A DNA stretch of 56,149 nt from Polaromonas sp. CF318 (GTDB taxonomy: Bacteria; Pseudomonadota; Gammaproteobacteria; Burkholderiales; Burkholderiaceae_C), in contig NZ_AKIV01000019.1 in assembly GCF_000282655.1 (NCBI RefSeq), positions 1-56,149 of the forward strand, written 5' to 3'. Position 1 is the stretch's first letter; the number at the start of each line of letters is the position of its first letter. The notes under the pieces were generated by a model. That model searched no databases and was not told the origin of the DNA. It saw only the letters and a program-made list of their open reading frames with translations. Below are positions 8,610 to 18,660 of the stretch, piece after piece. Made by a program: the position numbers and the translations under genes.

Positions 8610-8644
8610 CCCGGCCAAAAAATTTCAAAAAATTTTTGGCCGGG
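8610..8644 (-). terminator. Near-perfect AT-core hairpin between operon genes
   Basis: CCCGGCC followed by A6TTT on the left and AAAT5GGCCGGG on the right form a 15-16 bp stem with a tiny loop. It lies in the 175-bp gap between the double-DGPF gene and the SRPBCC gene, in transcription order. It could attenuate transcription or stabilise the upstream mRNA end. The T-rich stretch is inside the stem, not after it, so it is not a textbook terminator. Confidence 0.45.
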
Positions 8645-8654
8645 GCCCTGAGGC

Positions 8655-9428
8655 TCAGGCCATGCCGAAGTCAGCCATTTCATAGAGCAGCCGGATTTCG
8701 ACCTCGACCTCTTCCGTATCGCGGAACGGGAAGGGATAGTCCAGCGCCCAGTCCACCGCCGCCTGCAGCGAGCGCGCCTGGATGATCCAGAAACCCGCCA
8801 GCAATTCCTTGGCCTCGGCAAATGGCCCATCCATCACGCTCGGTTTACCCCGGGTGAATTTGAGGCGGGATGCGCTGGCGCTGGGCTTGAGGCCCTCGCC
8901 CATCAGCAGCACGCCGGCCTTGACCGCTTCGTCGTTGTGCCGGGCCATGCGCCCCAGCCACTGGCTGTCGGGCACGATGCCGGCTTCGGCCCTGTCATTG
9001 GCCTTGAGCAGAATCATGAAACGGCGAAAGCCCTGAGGCAGGGCCGGCGCGCCCTCACCGGCCACACCGCGCAGGCCGCCGGGGCAGCCGCCCTCGCGGA
9101 TTTCCAGCGCGCTGTTGCCATCGGCATCCTCCTGCGGCCAGCGTTTGAGCCATTCAATGACCTCCTCGCGCGAGGCGGCTTCCACCATGGTGAAGCCGGC
9201 GATCAGTTCCTTGGATTCGGTGAAGGGGCCGTCTATCACCGTGGGCTTGCCGCCAGAAAAGCGAATGCGCGCGCCCTTGGCGCTGGGCTGCAGGCCAACG
9301 CCTCCCAGCAACATGCCGGCTTTCGCCAGCTCCTCGTTGTAGGCGCCCATGGCGGCCAGCAGCGCGGGGCTGGGCAGTTCGCCGGCTTCGGTCGCGGCAT
9401 CGGCTTTGCGCAGGATCATGAATTGCAT
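8655..9428 (-). CDS. Tandem fusion of two YCII/DGPF domains
   Basis: 257 residues from ATG 9428, with AGGAG upstream. Domain 1 spans about residues 1-112 (MQFMILRKAD, VIDGPFTESKELIAGF near 66-81). A Gly/Pro-rich linker lies at about 113-135. Domain 2 spans about 136-257 (FMILLKANDRAEAG, then VMDGPFAEAKELLAGFW). Single YCII proteins usually dimerise through this fold, so the fusion may encode a built-in pseudo-dimer. It follows a separate DGPF gene by 77 bp and precedes the SRPBCC gene, within the sigma-factor operon. The two halves are only moderately alike, so this is probably an old fusion and not a recent duplication. Confidence 0.9.
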   Translation of the reverse strand: MQFMILRKADAATEAGELPSPALLAAMGAYNEELAKAGMLLGGVGLQPSAKGARIRFSGGKPTVIDGPFTESKELIAGFTMVEAASREEVIEWLKRWPQEDADGNSALEIREGGCPGGLRGVAGEGAPALPQGFRRFMILLKANDRAEAGIVPDSQWLGRMARHNDEAVKAGVLLMGEGLKPSASASRLKFTRGKPSVMDGPFAEAKELLAGFWIIQARSLQAAVDWALDYPFPFRDTEEVEVEIRLLYEMADFGMA

Positions 9429-9505
9429 GCGTGCTGTCTCCTAAAGACGGCGACCCCAATGCCGCCGTCCCCCGGTTTTTACCTCAAACGCAAGACCCGC
9501 GCGTT

Positions 9506-9931
9506 TCAGCGCTGCGCCTCGACCTGCCGGCGCAGGCGCTCCTCGGCCTCGCGCAGTTCGGGCGTGAACTCGGCGCCGAAGTCTTCGGCCGAAAACACCT
9601 GGCGGATCTCGATTTCAGCTTCGCTCTCCAGCGGAAAGGGGGCGCGCTTGACCCATTCAATCGCTTCCTCTTTCGACGAGACCTGCAGCATCCAGAAACC
9701 GGCCACCAGCTCCTTGGTTTCGGGGAAAGGCCCGTCGGTCACGGTGCGTTTGCCGCCGGAAAACTTGACGCGCGCGCCTTTGGCGCTGGGGTGCAGCCCC
9801 TCGCCCGCGAGCATGACGCCGGCCTTGACCAGCGATTCGTTGAACTTGCCCATATCGGCCAGCAGCTGTTCGCTGGGCATTTCGCCGGCTTCGCTGTGTT
9901 TGTCGGCTTTGACGAGGACCATGAATTTCAT
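9506..9931 (-). CDS. YCII/DGPF-domain protein, first gene of the sigma-factor operon
   Basis: 141 residues from ATG 9931 (MKFMVLVKADK), which has AAGGAG nine bases upstream; the 20 extra codons before it are not used. The DGPF signature is VTDGPFPETKELVAGFW near residues 66-82, preceded by ARVKFSGGKR. A charged C-terminal helix (FTPELREAEERLRRQVEAQR) extends beyond the core domain. It is the most upstream gene of the leftward module, so the operon promoter should lie at about 9932-10000. No ECF-type promoter could be identified by eye. Confidence 0.9.
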   Translation of the reverse strand: MKFMVLVKADKHSEAGEMPSEQLLADMGKFNESLVKAGVMLAGEGLHPSAKGARVKFSGGKRTVTDGPFPETKELVAGFWMLQVSSKEEAIEWVKRAPFPLESEAEIEIRQVFSAEDFGAEFTPELREAEERLRRQVEAQR

Positions 9932-10101
9932 ATCGGACTCCTTAGGGGTTGTGTAGGGAGCGGAGAGCCCGGACCACCCGGGCAGAAACATCCTGCTCTC
10001 AGGGGTACGACGAATGGTTTGAGCGAAATCGACAGTGTGGATACGCTTTTTTCACAATATCCGACAAATAAATGGAAGCAGTCCTGGCCGGAAATTGAGT
10101 C

Positions 10102-10277
10102 TGAATTTATCCGCAGATTTCGCAGATTTACGCAGATTGAAAACAGCATCGTCGTCGTCAAAACGACACTTTTATCTTCCTGTGCCACTCGCCCGACTTT
10201 TCACATGAAGGTCTTTGTGTGCGTAAATCTGCGTAATCTGTGGATATGGATTCTTCCGCAGTTTCTGCGGATAAATG
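10102..10277. repeat. Intergenic inverted-repeat element with CGCAGATTTACGCAGATT-type arms
   Basis: The left arm (about 10102-10139) reads TCCGCAGATTTCGCAGATTT and on to CGCAGATT. The right arm (about 10221-10246) carries the complementary GCGTAAATCTGCGTAATCTG. A further TCTGCGGATAAAT lies at 10262-10274. Read as protein in either direction these arms give NLRNLR-like strings, a known source of spurious ORFs in databases. The element fills the 368-bp gap between two leftward units and contains no gene. The arms are imperfect, so it may be an old mobile-type repeat or a structured RNA or terminator element. Confidence 0.7.
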
Positions 10278-10299
10278 CAAAGGGTTTGTGTGCGGGTTC

Positions 10300-11253
10300 T
10301 CAGGCCAGCAAGGCCACGGCCGCCGAGAAGCTGAAGAAGGCGAGCACGGTGGACAGCAGGATGATGCGCGCGATGCGGCCGTTGTCGGCGCCGAAGCGCT
10401 CGGCCAGCATCGCGACATTGCTGGCGCTGGGCAGGGCCGCCACCAGCACGATCACGACGAGCGCGGAGCGCTGCAAAGGCACGCCCAGCGCGATGGCGCC
10501 CAGCCCCACCGCGCCCACCAGCAACGGGTGCAGCACCAGCTTGACCAGGACAACCGGCACATAGTCCCTGAGCGGCGTGGCCTGCGTGCTGTTCATCTGG
10601 GAGCGGGCCAGCACCGCGCCTATGGTGAACAGCGCCACCGGCGAGGCCGCGTCGGCCAGCAGCCCCACGGTCTGCATCACCGGCCCGGGCAAGGCCAGGC
10701 CCAGGCCGGAGGACAGCGCGCCCAGCACAATGGCCCAGGGCATGGGATTGAGCGCCACGCCCTTGAGCGCGTTCTGCGCGGCGACCTCGGCGCCGTGGAT
10801 GTCGGCCGAGTCCAGCCGAGACAGCGCGATGCACAGCGAACTCGTGACCAGCAGGTCGACCAGGATGGTGACGATGGCCGGGCCGGCGGCCTGCGCGCCC
10901 AGCAGCGCCACCAGCAGCGGCACGCCCATGAAACCGGTGTTGGGAAAGGCCGCGACCAGCGCGCCGAAGGAGGCGTCGTTCCAGGCGATGCGGCCTTTGC
11001 GCGTGAGCACCACGGTGAAGGCCACGATCAGCAGCGCGCACAGCAGGTAGACGGCGACCAGGCTGGCATCCAGCAGCTGCGCAATCGGCGTGCCGGCGCC
11101 GAAGCGGTAGAGCATGCAGGGCAGCGCGAAATACAGCACAAAGGTGTTGAGGCCGGGAATGGCCAGCTGCGGAAGCAGGCCGCGGCGCGCGGCAAGGTAG
11201 CCGCACAGCACCAGGGCGAAAAAAGGGAAAGTGACAAAAAGAATGCTGAGCAC
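10300..11253 (-). CDS. AEC-family (auxin-efflux-carrier-like) transporter
   Basis: 317 residues from a GTG start at 11253 (LSILFVTFPFFALVLCGYLA); no upstream in-frame ATG gives a better N-terminus. About ten hydrophobic segments are arranged as two five-helix bundles. The conserved half-repeat motif is FPNTGFMGVPLLVALLG near residue 103, and the second half has ALPSASNVAMLAERFG near residue 278. AEC carriers export or take up organic acids such as malate or malonate. Substrate and direction are not deducible here. It stands alone, and its stop codon abuts the inverted-repeat element. Confidence 0.88.
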   Translation of the reverse strand: MLSILFVTFPFFALVLCGYLAARRGLLPQLAIPGLNTFVLYFALPCMLYRFGAGTPIAQLLDASLVAVYLLCALLIVAFTVVLTRKGRIAWNDASFGALVAAFPNTGFMGVPLLVALLGAQAAGPAIVTILVDLLVTSSLCIALSRLDSADIHGAEVAAQNALKGVALNPMPWAIVLGALSSGLGLALPGPVMQTVGLLADAASPVALFTIGAVLARSQMNSTQATPLRDYVPVVLVKLVLHPLLVGAVGLGAIALGVPLQRSALVVIVLVAALPSASNVAMLAERFGADNGRIARIILLSTVLAFFSFSAAVALLA

Positions 11254-11320
11254 GGCGCTGATTGTCGCCCACGCCTGGCGCAGGGGCGCGCGGCAAGGCT
11301 ACGCCTGCCTGTCGAGGGAG

Positions 11321-11359
11321 AAAAAATGGCGGCAGCGCAGGAAGCTCCTGCGCTGCCGC
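11321..11359 (-). terminator. Rho-independent terminator of the fucose-type operon
   Basis: A perfect 14-bp stem (GCGGCAGCGCAGGA at 11329-11342 with its complement at 11346-11359) has a 3-base loop. On the minus strand it is followed by T6 (11321-11326). It lies 110 bp after the porin stop and should end the leftward six-gene transcript. Confidence 0.88.
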
Positions 11360-11468
11360 TACTTATGACAGGGCAAATGATGGCGGGACAGCTGGCAAGC
11401 GGCGTGAACCAGACAGGAATCCCGCCGACCTGTCGCCGAACGCCTGGCATTCGCCCGGCGCCGCCGCT

Positions 11469-12527
11469 TTAAAAGCTGTGCGCAATGCCCGCATAAATGG
11501 TTCTTTGCGACTGGTTGACCGCCGGATTGCCCGAGACCCCGTCCACCCCGAAGTTGGCGCCATTGGAGTTGCTGACGTTGCCGAATGTCGCGTACAGCAG
11601 CGTGCGCTTGGACATGCTGTAGTCCGCGCCCACCATGCCCAGGGTGGCCTTGCCGGCGACGCGATCGGACTTGACGTGGAAGACCGAACCGATCAGCGTC
11701 AGCGCGGGCGTCACGTCGTAGCGAACGCCGACCCAGGCATGCTTGAGCTTGGACGCGGCGGCGAGGGTCGCCTCGGGTGCGGTGATGTAGTCGTAGGCCG
11801 CATACAGCTTGGCCGGGCCGAACTTGTAGGTGCCGCCGATGATGGTTTCCTTGGAGGTGCTGAAAACATCCGTGAAGGTGCCGGCGGCATTGTGGCGCTG
11901 GGAATAGATGGCGCGCAGCATCAGGTCCTGGTTCGCGTAGGTCAGCGAAATACCTTCACCGCGGTTGGCCTTGCTGTTGCCCGCCTGTTCGCCCAGCGAG
12001 ATCTGCGCGGTGGCGTTGAAGCCGCCCATGTTCGGCGTTGAATATTCGACCACGTTGTTGGCCCCGGGCCAGTTGCGGCCCCTGACCAAGGTGGCGCTGC
12101 CCACCCACTGCTGGCCGGTCGGGTCCAGGTCCCACACATCATTGCTGATGAACAGGTTCTTGCCGAGGCGGAAGCTGCCCCAGCTGTCGTTGGACAGACC
12201 GACATAGGCGCGGCGGTTGAACAGCGCCCCGCCGGTCGAGCCGTTTTTAAGTTCGAAACCGCTTTCGAGAAGGAAGTTGGCCGCCAGGCCGCCCCCCAGG
12301 TCTTCTTTGCCTTTCATGCCCCACATGCTGGTGCCCCACTGGTTGCTGGCCACCATGGATTTGGAGAAGCTGGCATTGGCCACCGGGTCAAACACATGGT
12401 CGATATAGGCCAGGCCTGAAACGACCCGCCCATACAAGGTGACGGTGGACTGGGCAGAGGCTATTTGTGGCGCCAGCACGGCCGCGCAGGCAACACCCAG
12501 GGAGATAGTACGTAAAGCAGCTTTCAT
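11469..12527 (-). CDS. Outer-membrane trimeric porin (beta-proteobacterial OmpC-like)
   Basis: 352 residues from ATG 12527. A clear signal peptide (about residues 1-25, cleavage after IASAQ/S) is followed by STVTLYGRVVSGLAYIDHV, the usual first strand of betaproteobacterial gram-negative porins. The loop 3 region has the RAYVGLSNDSWGSFRLGK motif that turns into the pore. The chain ends in ...TIYAGIAHSF with the C-terminal Phe needed for BAM assembly. Its place as the last gene of an ABC-importer and sugar-catabolism operon suggests it widens outer-membrane permeability for the same sugar. It is followed by a strong terminator. Confidence 0.92.
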   Translation of the reverse strand: MKAALRTISLGVACAAVLAPQIASAQSTVTLYGRVVSGLAYIDHVFDPVANASFSKSMVASNQWGTSMWGMKGKEDLGGGLAANFLLESGFELKNGSTGGALFNRRAYVGLSNDSWGSFRLGKNLFISNDVWDLDPTGQQWVGSATLVRGRNWPGANNVVEYSTPNMGGFNATAQISLGEQAGNSKANRGEGISLTYANQDLMLRAIYSQRHNAAGTFTDVFSTSKETIIGGTYKFGPAKLYAAYDYITAPEATLAAASKLKHAWVGVRYDVTPALTLIGSVFHVKSDRVAGKATLGMVGADYSMSKRTLLYATFGNVSNSNGANFGVDGVSGNPAVNQSQRTIYAGIAHSF

Positions 12528-12644
12528 GGTTTGTCTCTTTTCTATGGTTGGATTGAGTCGGTTGAAGAAGTCCGGATATGCCCATTCGCCGGCATGGCTG
12601 CCCAGAGCGAACCCGGTTCGGGCGGGGAAACTTGGTCATTGCGG

Positions 12645-13493
<849 letters not shown>

Positions 13494-14774
13494 TCAGCCC
13501 CTGAAGGTGTAGCGGGCCAGCGATTCGGGCTTCATCTCGATCGAATAACCCGGCCGCTGCGGCGGCATGTAGGCGGCGTTGCGAATCACGCAGGGGTCCA
13601 CGAAATGCTCGTGCAGGTGGTCCACGTATTCAATGACCCGGCCTTCCCTGGTGCCGGCGATGCAGAGGTAGTCGATCATCGACAGGTGCTGCACGTATTC
13701 GCACAGGCCGACGCCCCCGGCATGCGGGCACACCTTGAGCCCGTATTTGGCGGCCATCAGCATCACGGCCAGCACCTCGTTGACCCCGCCCAGCCGGCAG
13801 GCATCAATTTGCACCACGTCGATCGCGCCGCGCATGATGAGCTGCTTGAACATGACGCGGTTCTGGCACATCTCGCCGGTGGCGACCTGCATGTCGCCCT
13901 TGACCGCTTCACGGATGCGGCGATGGCCCTCGATGTCGTCGGGGCTGGTGGGCTCCTCGATGAACCAGGGCTTGGCAAAACCCAGGTGGCCCAGCCACTC
14001 GATCGCCTCGTCCACGTCCCATACCTGGTTCGCATCGATCATCAGCGCGCGATCGGGGCCGAGTACCTCGCGGGCAACGCGCAGCCGCCGGATGTCGTCC
14101 TGCAGGTCGCGGCCCACCTTGAGCTTGATATGCGAGAAGCCCGCATCCACCGCCTCCTGGGCCAGCCGCCTCAACTTTTCGTCGTCATAGCCCAGCCAGC
14201 CGGCGGAAGTGGTGTAGCAGGCGTAGCCTTCCCGCTCTAGCGTGCGCAGCCGCTCGTCCTTGCCGGCGGCTTGCCGCGTCAAGAGCGCCAGCGCCTCGTC
14301 CGGCGTGATGCAGTCGGTGATATAGCGAAAGTCGATCAGCCTGACGATCTCTTCAGGGCTCATGCGGGCCACCAGCTTCCACACGGGCAGGCCCTCCTGT
14401 TTGGCCCACAGGTCCCACACGGCATTGACCACGGCGGCCGTCGCCAGGTGGATCGCACCCTTGTCCGGGCCTATCCAGCGCAGCTGGCTGTCCGAGGTGA
14501 TGTGGCGCCAGAAGCGGCCCATATCCTCGGTCACCCAGTCCATGTCCAGGCCGACCACCCGGTGGCGCATGGCTTCGACGGCGGCGCAGCAGATTTCATT
14601 GCCGCGGCCTATGGTGAAGGTCAGGCCGTGGCCTTCGAGCCCCGGCCGGCCGGTCTCGAGCACCACATAGGCGGCCGAATAATCCGGGTCCGGATTCATC
14701 GCGTCCGAGCCGTCGAGGTGCCGCGACGTGGGAAAACGCACGTCGACGACACGCATGGATTGGATAACGCTCAT
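13494..14774 (-). CDS. fucD: L-fuconate dehydratase (enolase superfamily)
   Basis: 426 residues from ATG 14774 (MSVIQSMRVVDVRFPTSR). The mandelate-racemase/enolase fold is clear. N-terminal capping domain: TFTIGRGNEICCAAVEAM. Barrel: the KxK base motif in HIKLKVGRD near residue 218, metal ligands in MIDANQVWD and FIEEPTSPDD near 246 and 272, then GEMCQNR, and the second base in CPHAGGVGLCEYVQH near 349. These features match fuconate dehydratases of Xanthomonas type. The enzyme would convert L-fuconate to 2-keto-3-deoxy-L-fuconate. It lies between the sugar-binding protein and the SDR. The Shine-Dalgarno is weak. Confidence 0.9.
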   Translation of the reverse strand: MSVIQSMRVVDVRFPTSRHLDGSDAMNPDPDYSAAYVVLETGRPGLEGHGLTFTIGRGNEICCAAVEAMRHRVVGLDMDWVTEDMGRFWRHITSDSQLRWIGPDKGAIHLATAAVVNAVWDLWAKQEGLPVWKLVARMSPEEIVRLIDFRYITDCITPDEALALLTRQAAGKDERLRTLEREGYACYTTSAGWLGYDDEKLRRLAQEAVDAGFSHIKLKVGRDLQDDIRRLRVAREVLGPDRALMIDANQVWDVDEAIEWLGHLGFAKPWFIEEPTSPDDIEGHRRIREAVKGDMQVATGEMCQNRVMFKQLIMRGAIDVVQIDACRLGGVNEVLAVMLMAAKYGLKVCPHAGGVGLCEYVQHLSMIDYLCIAGTREGRVIEYVDHLHEHFVDPCVIRNAAYMPPQRPGYSIEMKPESLARYTFRG

Positions 14775-14827
14775 AGGAAGATTGCCTGTTGGAGGAAGTG
14801 CGGCCCGCCTCGGGGCCGCGCCGACCA

Positions 14828-15775
14828 TCAGTCGTACAGGACCGCCGCGATCTTGGGATCGTTGATGGTCGACTTGTCGTAGTAGTAAAAGCCGGTGTCT
14901 ATGACTTTGGGCAGCTTCTCGCCCTTGAGGGCCTTGACCGCCGCTTCCACGGTCTTGTAGCCGATGCCGACCGGGTTCTGGGTGATGGCGCCGGCCATGG
15001 AGCCGTCCAGGATGGCGGCTTTTTGCTGCTTGCCGGAGTCGTAGCCGATGATCACCACCTTGCGCTTCATCTCCCTGGCGCCGTTCAGCGCGCCTATGGC
15101 CGAGCCCTCGTTGGCGCCGAAAATCCCCTTGAGGTTGGGGTTGGCCTGCAGGATGGACTTGGTGATCTCGGTGGATTTGAGCTGGTCGCCGCCGCCGTAC
15201 TGCACGCTGACGATCTTGATGTTCGGGTAGGTCGACTTGATGCGGTTGACAAAGCCTTCGGTGCGGTCAATGCCGGTCCGGCTGGTCTGGTCGTGCACCA
15301 CCAGGGCCACGTCGCCGCTTTTGCCGATCAGCTCGGCCATCTTGTCGGCGGCCAGGGCGGCGGCGGCCACGTTGTTGGTGGTGGTCGTGGTCACCGGGAT
15401 ATCGCTGTCCACGCCCGAGTCAAATGCGATGACCGGGATCTTGGCGGCCTGGGCTTTTTTCAGCAGCGGGATGGACGCCTTGCTGTCCAGCGCGGCAAAG
15501 CCGATGGCCGACGGTTTCTTGGCCAGCGCCGCCGCGAACATGTCGATCTGCTTGTCCACCATGCTCTCGCTCTCGGGGCCTTCGAAGGTCACCTTGACCT
15601 TGTAGTCCTTGCCGGCCTGCTCCGCGCCGGATTTGACGGCCTGCCAGAACTGGTGCTGAAAACCCTTGGAGACCATCGGGATGTAAATCTCGTCGGCGGC
15701 CAGCGCCGTTGTGCTCAGGGTGGAGGCCAGGCCGAGACCCAGCGCGAGGTTGAGGAATGTGCGTTTCAGAATCAT
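14828..15775 (-). CDS. Sugar ABC transporter periplasmic binding protein (RbsB-like)
   Basis: 315 residues from ATG 15775, with GGAG upstream. A signal peptide covers residues 1-26 (LALGLGLASTLSTTALAAD). The mature protein is a type I periplasmic-binding fold: IPMVSKGFQHQFWQAVKSGA, then PVIAFDSGVDSDIP, GDVALVVHDQ and GIFGANEGSAIGAL. This family carries ribose, xylose, fucose and similar monosaccharides to an RbsC-type permease. The next upstream genes are that permease and its ATPase, and the downstream genes are fucose-type enzymes, so L-fucose or a stereochemically similar sugar is the likely ligand. This is inference from context. Confidence 0.92.
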   Translation of the reverse strand: MILKRTFLNLALGLGLASTLSTTALAADEIYIPMVSKGFQHQFWQAVKSGAEQAGKDYKVKVTFEGPESESMVDKQIDMFAAALAKKPSAIGFAALDSKASIPLLKKAQAAKIPVIAFDSGVDSDIPVTTTTTNNVAAAALAADKMAELIGKSGDVALVVHDQTSRTGIDRTEGFVNRIKSTYPNIKIVSVQYGGGDQLKSTEITKSILQANPNLKGIFGANEGSAIGALNGAREMKRKVVIIGYDSGKQQKAAILDGSMAGAITQNPVGIGYKTVEAAVKALKGEKLPKVIDTGFYYYDKSTINDPKIAAVLYD

Positions 15776-15903
15776 GTTTGTCTCCGTATCGTTATGGGGT
15801 GTTGCAAGGGATTTCAGGAATCAAGGCTTGGCGGGGATTGGGATTTCTCCTGGGGTGGAGCTGCAGGCCGGCGGCAGCCGGCTGGAGGCAGGCTTGCTTG
15901 CAT

Positions 15904-16899
15904 TTATTTGCGCTTTCGCAGGATGTCGGCGTACACCGCCGCGATGATGATCAGGCCGGTCACCACGGTCTGCCACTCCTGCGCCACCGACATGATGCGC
16001 AGCCCGTTGGTCAGCACGCTCATGATGAAAGCGCCGATGATGGTGCCCAGGATGGTGCCGGCCCCGCCGCTGAGCGAGGTGCCCCCGATCACGACGGCGG
16101 CAATCGCATCCAGCTCATAGCCCTGGCCCAGCGCCGGCTGCGCGGAATTCAGGCGCGAGGCGATGAGCAGACCGGCGATCCCGCAGATCGCGCCGCTCAG
16201 GGTGTAGACGATGATCTTCCAGCGGTCCACATTCACGCCCGACAGGCGCACCGCCTCTTCATTGCTGCCCAGCGCGAAGGTGTAGGTGCCCAGCACCGTC
16301 TTGTTCAGGATCAGGCTGGACACCACCGCCACCACGAAGAGGATCAGCACCGCGTTGGGAATGGGCAGCTCGGGCAGGAAGTAGCTGATCAGCGAGTCCT
16401 GGGCAATCAGCGGAAACTCGGGCGTGTCGTTGAAGTAGATGGGCTTGGAATGGGTGATGACCAGCGACAGGCCCTTGAGCATGAGCATCATGCCCAACGT
16501 GGCGATAAAGGGCGGGATCTTCAACTTGGCGATCAGCACGCCCGAGATGAAGCCCGAGAACGCGCCGAAGAAAATCGCCGCCGCCACCCCCAGGTAGAAG
16601 GGCAGGCCCCAATAGGTCAGCACCACCCCGGCCATGACCGCGCAGAAGGTCATCAGGGTGCCCACCGACAGGTCTATGCCCGAGGTGATGATGACAAAGG
16701 TGCAGGCGATGGCCAGGACGCCGTTGACAGCGGTGGCCTGCAAGATGCCCACCATGTTGTCGGTCTGCATGAAACTCGGCGAGGCCATGCTGAAGAAAAT
16801 GAGCAACCCCAGCAAGCTGGCAAACGCCAACAGCTTTTGACGGGTGTTGCTGCTGAAAGCCGCAGTCTTGATACCCTGCAGCAACTTGGAGACGGTCAT
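15904..16899 (-). CDS. Sugar ABC transporter permease (RbsC-like)
   Basis: 331 residues from ATG 16899 (MTVSKLLQG); the longer frame to 17226 overlaps the ATPase gene and is a shadow. About eight to ten transmembrane helices start near residue 23. The BPD_transp_2 family signature is present (FVIITSGIDLSVGTLM near 68 and AAVVIGGTSLSGGAGTILG near 257). It forms the homodimeric membrane channel for the binding protein encoded downstream and is energised by the ATPase encoded upstream. It is separated from the ATPase stop by 23 bp. Confidence 0.93.
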   Translation of the reverse strand: MTVSKLLQGIKTAAFSSNTRQKLLAFASLLGLLIFFSMASPSFMQTDNMVGILQATAVNGVLAIACTFVIITSGIDLSVGTLMTFCAVMAGVVLTYWGLPFYLGVAAAIFFGAFSGFISGVLIAKLKIPPFIATLGMMLMLKGLSLVITHSKPIYFNDTPEFPLIAQDSLISYFLPELPIPNAVLILFVVAVVSSLILNKTVLGTYTFALGSNEEAVRLSGVNVDRWKIIVYTLSGAICGIAGLLIASRLNSAQPALGQGYELDAIAAVVIGGTSLSGGAGTILGTIIGAFIMSVLTNGLRIMSVAQEWQTVVTGLIIIAAVYADILRKRK

Positions 16900-16922
16900 G
16901 TGTGGTCGTTTCGGTGTGGTTT

Positions 16923-18458
16923 TTAAAACGCGGCGGCAACCGCACCGGAAGCGGCCGCCGGGGCTTCGCGCCGGGTGGCCAGCTGCATGATTTTTTCCTG
17001 CGTGGCATCGCGGGCCGAGAGCTCGCCGGTGACGCGGCCCTCGCACATCACCACGATGCGGTGGCTCAGGCGCAGCACCTCGGGCAGTTCCGAGGAGATC
17101 ATCACGATCGCGCGCCCCTGCGCCGCCAGCGCATTGAGCAGCTTGTAGATTTCGCTCTTGGCGCCCACGTCGATGCCGCGCGTGGGCTCGTCGAAGAACA
17201 GGATGTCGCAGTCGCGCACCAGCCATTTGGCGATCACGATTTTTTGCTGGTTGCCGCCCGACAGCAGCGCCACCTTTTGCAGCGCGCTCGGTGTCCTGAT
17301 GCCCAGCTGCGCGATCAGCTTGGCCGCCGCGCCCTGTATGGCCGCTGGCTTGAGAAGGAAGCCGAAGTCCAGGAAGCGCCGCAGGCTCGTCATCACGATG
17401 TTGGTCTGCACGTCCATGCCGGTGGCCAGGCCAAAGTGCTTGCGGTCTTCCGACAGGTAGCCGATGCCGTGCTCGACCGCATCGGCCGGGCTGCGCACGT
17501 CAACCCGGCGGCCCTTGACCCATATCTCGCCCGAGTCCCTTTTGTCGGCGCCGAACACGGCGCGCGCCACTTCGGTCCGGCCGGCACCCATCAGGCCGGC
17601 AAAGCCCAGGATCTCGCCCCGGTGCACGGTGAAGCTGACGTTCCTGATGGTGCGGCCGCGGTTGAGGCCGCGCACCTCCAGCAGGGTCTCCCCGCCCTGG
17701 CCGGTTTGCGGCGGGCGCTCGTCTTCGAGCAGGGCGCGCCCCACCATCATGCCGATGATGGTGTCCATGCTGGTGCTGGCCGTCGGCACGGTGCCGATGT
17801 ACTGGCCGTCGCGCATCACCGTCACGCGGTCCGAGATGCGCTTGAGCTCGTCCATTTTGTGCGAGATGTACACGATGCCGACGCCCTGGCGCTTGAGCTG
17901 GCCGATGATGCGGAACAGGTCGTCGATTTCGGCGTTGTTCAGCGCGGCGGTGGGCTCGTCCATGATCAGCACACGCGAATCGAAGGACAGCGCCTTGGCG
18001 ATCTCGACCATCTGCTGGCGCGCCACCGTCAGGTCGCAGACCAGCGTGTGCGGCTCCAGGTTCAGGTGTAGGCGCTCGAAGATCGCCGCCGTGTCGCGGG
18101 CCATCTTGTCGGTGTCGATGAACAGGCCCAGCCGCCCGCGCGGCTCGCGTCCGATGAAGATGTTCTGCGCCACGCTCAGGTGGCCCATCAGGTTGAGCTC
18201 CTGGTGGATGATGCCTATGCCCAGCGCCTGGGCGGCGCGCGGGCTGGCGATCTCGACCGGCCGGCCGTCGATGCTGATTTCGCCCGAATCTTTCTGGTAG
18301 ACCCCGGCCAGTATTTTCATGAGGGTCGATTTGCCGGCGCCGTTCTCGCCCATCAGCGCATGCACTTCGCCGGCGGCGATTTCAAGCCGGGCGTTGTGCA
18401 GCGCCCGCACCCCCGGGAAGGATTTGCACAAGTCGTTGATGGCCACAAGAGCTGTCAT
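16923..18458 (-). CDS. Sugar ABC transporter ATP-binding protein (RbsA-like, two NBDs)
   Basis: 511 residues from ATG 18458. Two fused nucleotide-binding domains are present. The first has Walker [10 protein letters not shown] near residue 37 and a signature degraded to [14 protein letters not shown] with Walker [12 protein letters not shown]. The second has a non-canonical P-loop ([16 protein letters not shown]) and a full signature [16 protein letters not shown] with Walker [13 protein letters not shown]. This asymmetry is normal for RbsA/MglA proteins. It is the first gene of the leftward operon. The promoter should lie in the 479-bp gap before the divergent IclR gene. Confidence 0.93.
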   Translation of the reverse strand: MTALVAINDLCKSFPGVRALHNARLEIAAGEVHALMGENGAGKSTLMKILAGVYQKDSGEISIDGRPVEIASPRAAQALGIGIIHQELNLMGHLSVAQNIFIGREPRGRLGLFIDTDKMARDTAAIFERLHLNLEPHTLVCDLTVARQQMVEIAKALSFDSRVLIMDEPTAALNNAEIDDLFRIIGQLKRQGVGIVYISHKMDELKRISDRVTVMRDGQYIGTVPTASTSMDTIIGMMVGRALLEDERPPQTGQGGETLLEVRGLNRGRTIRNVSFTVHRGEILGFAGLMGAGRTEVARAVFGADKRDSGEIWVKGRRVDVRSPADAVEHGIGYLSEDRKHFGLATGMDVQTNIVMTSLRRFLDFGFLLKPAAIQGAAAKLIAQLGIRTPSALQKVALLSGGNQQKIVIAKWLVRDCDILFFDEPTRGIDVGAKSEIYKLLNALAAQGRAIVMISSELPEVLRLSHRIVVMCEGRVTGELSARDATQEKIMQLATRREAPAAASGAVAAAF

Positions 18459-18660
18459 GGGTGATTGCGGGCGGTTGGCGTCGCTCAGAAAGTCCGGCCG
18501 CCGGCCGGGTGGACGTCAGCCGCGCTCACCCGGGCCTCCTGCCCGGCGCGAACCCGTGCGCCGGCCAGGCCCATGCCTTGGGCGGCGGCGCTGGGCGGCA
18601 TTGCTTTTTCCTCCAAGCTTGCTGGGCACATGGCAAAGACCTTTTTGAGCTGACAGACCA

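Noticed and set aside
9928..10188. Small protein containing NLRNLR
   Set aside because: The peptide comes from the inverted-repeat arms, which give similar strings in both directions; a known artefact type.
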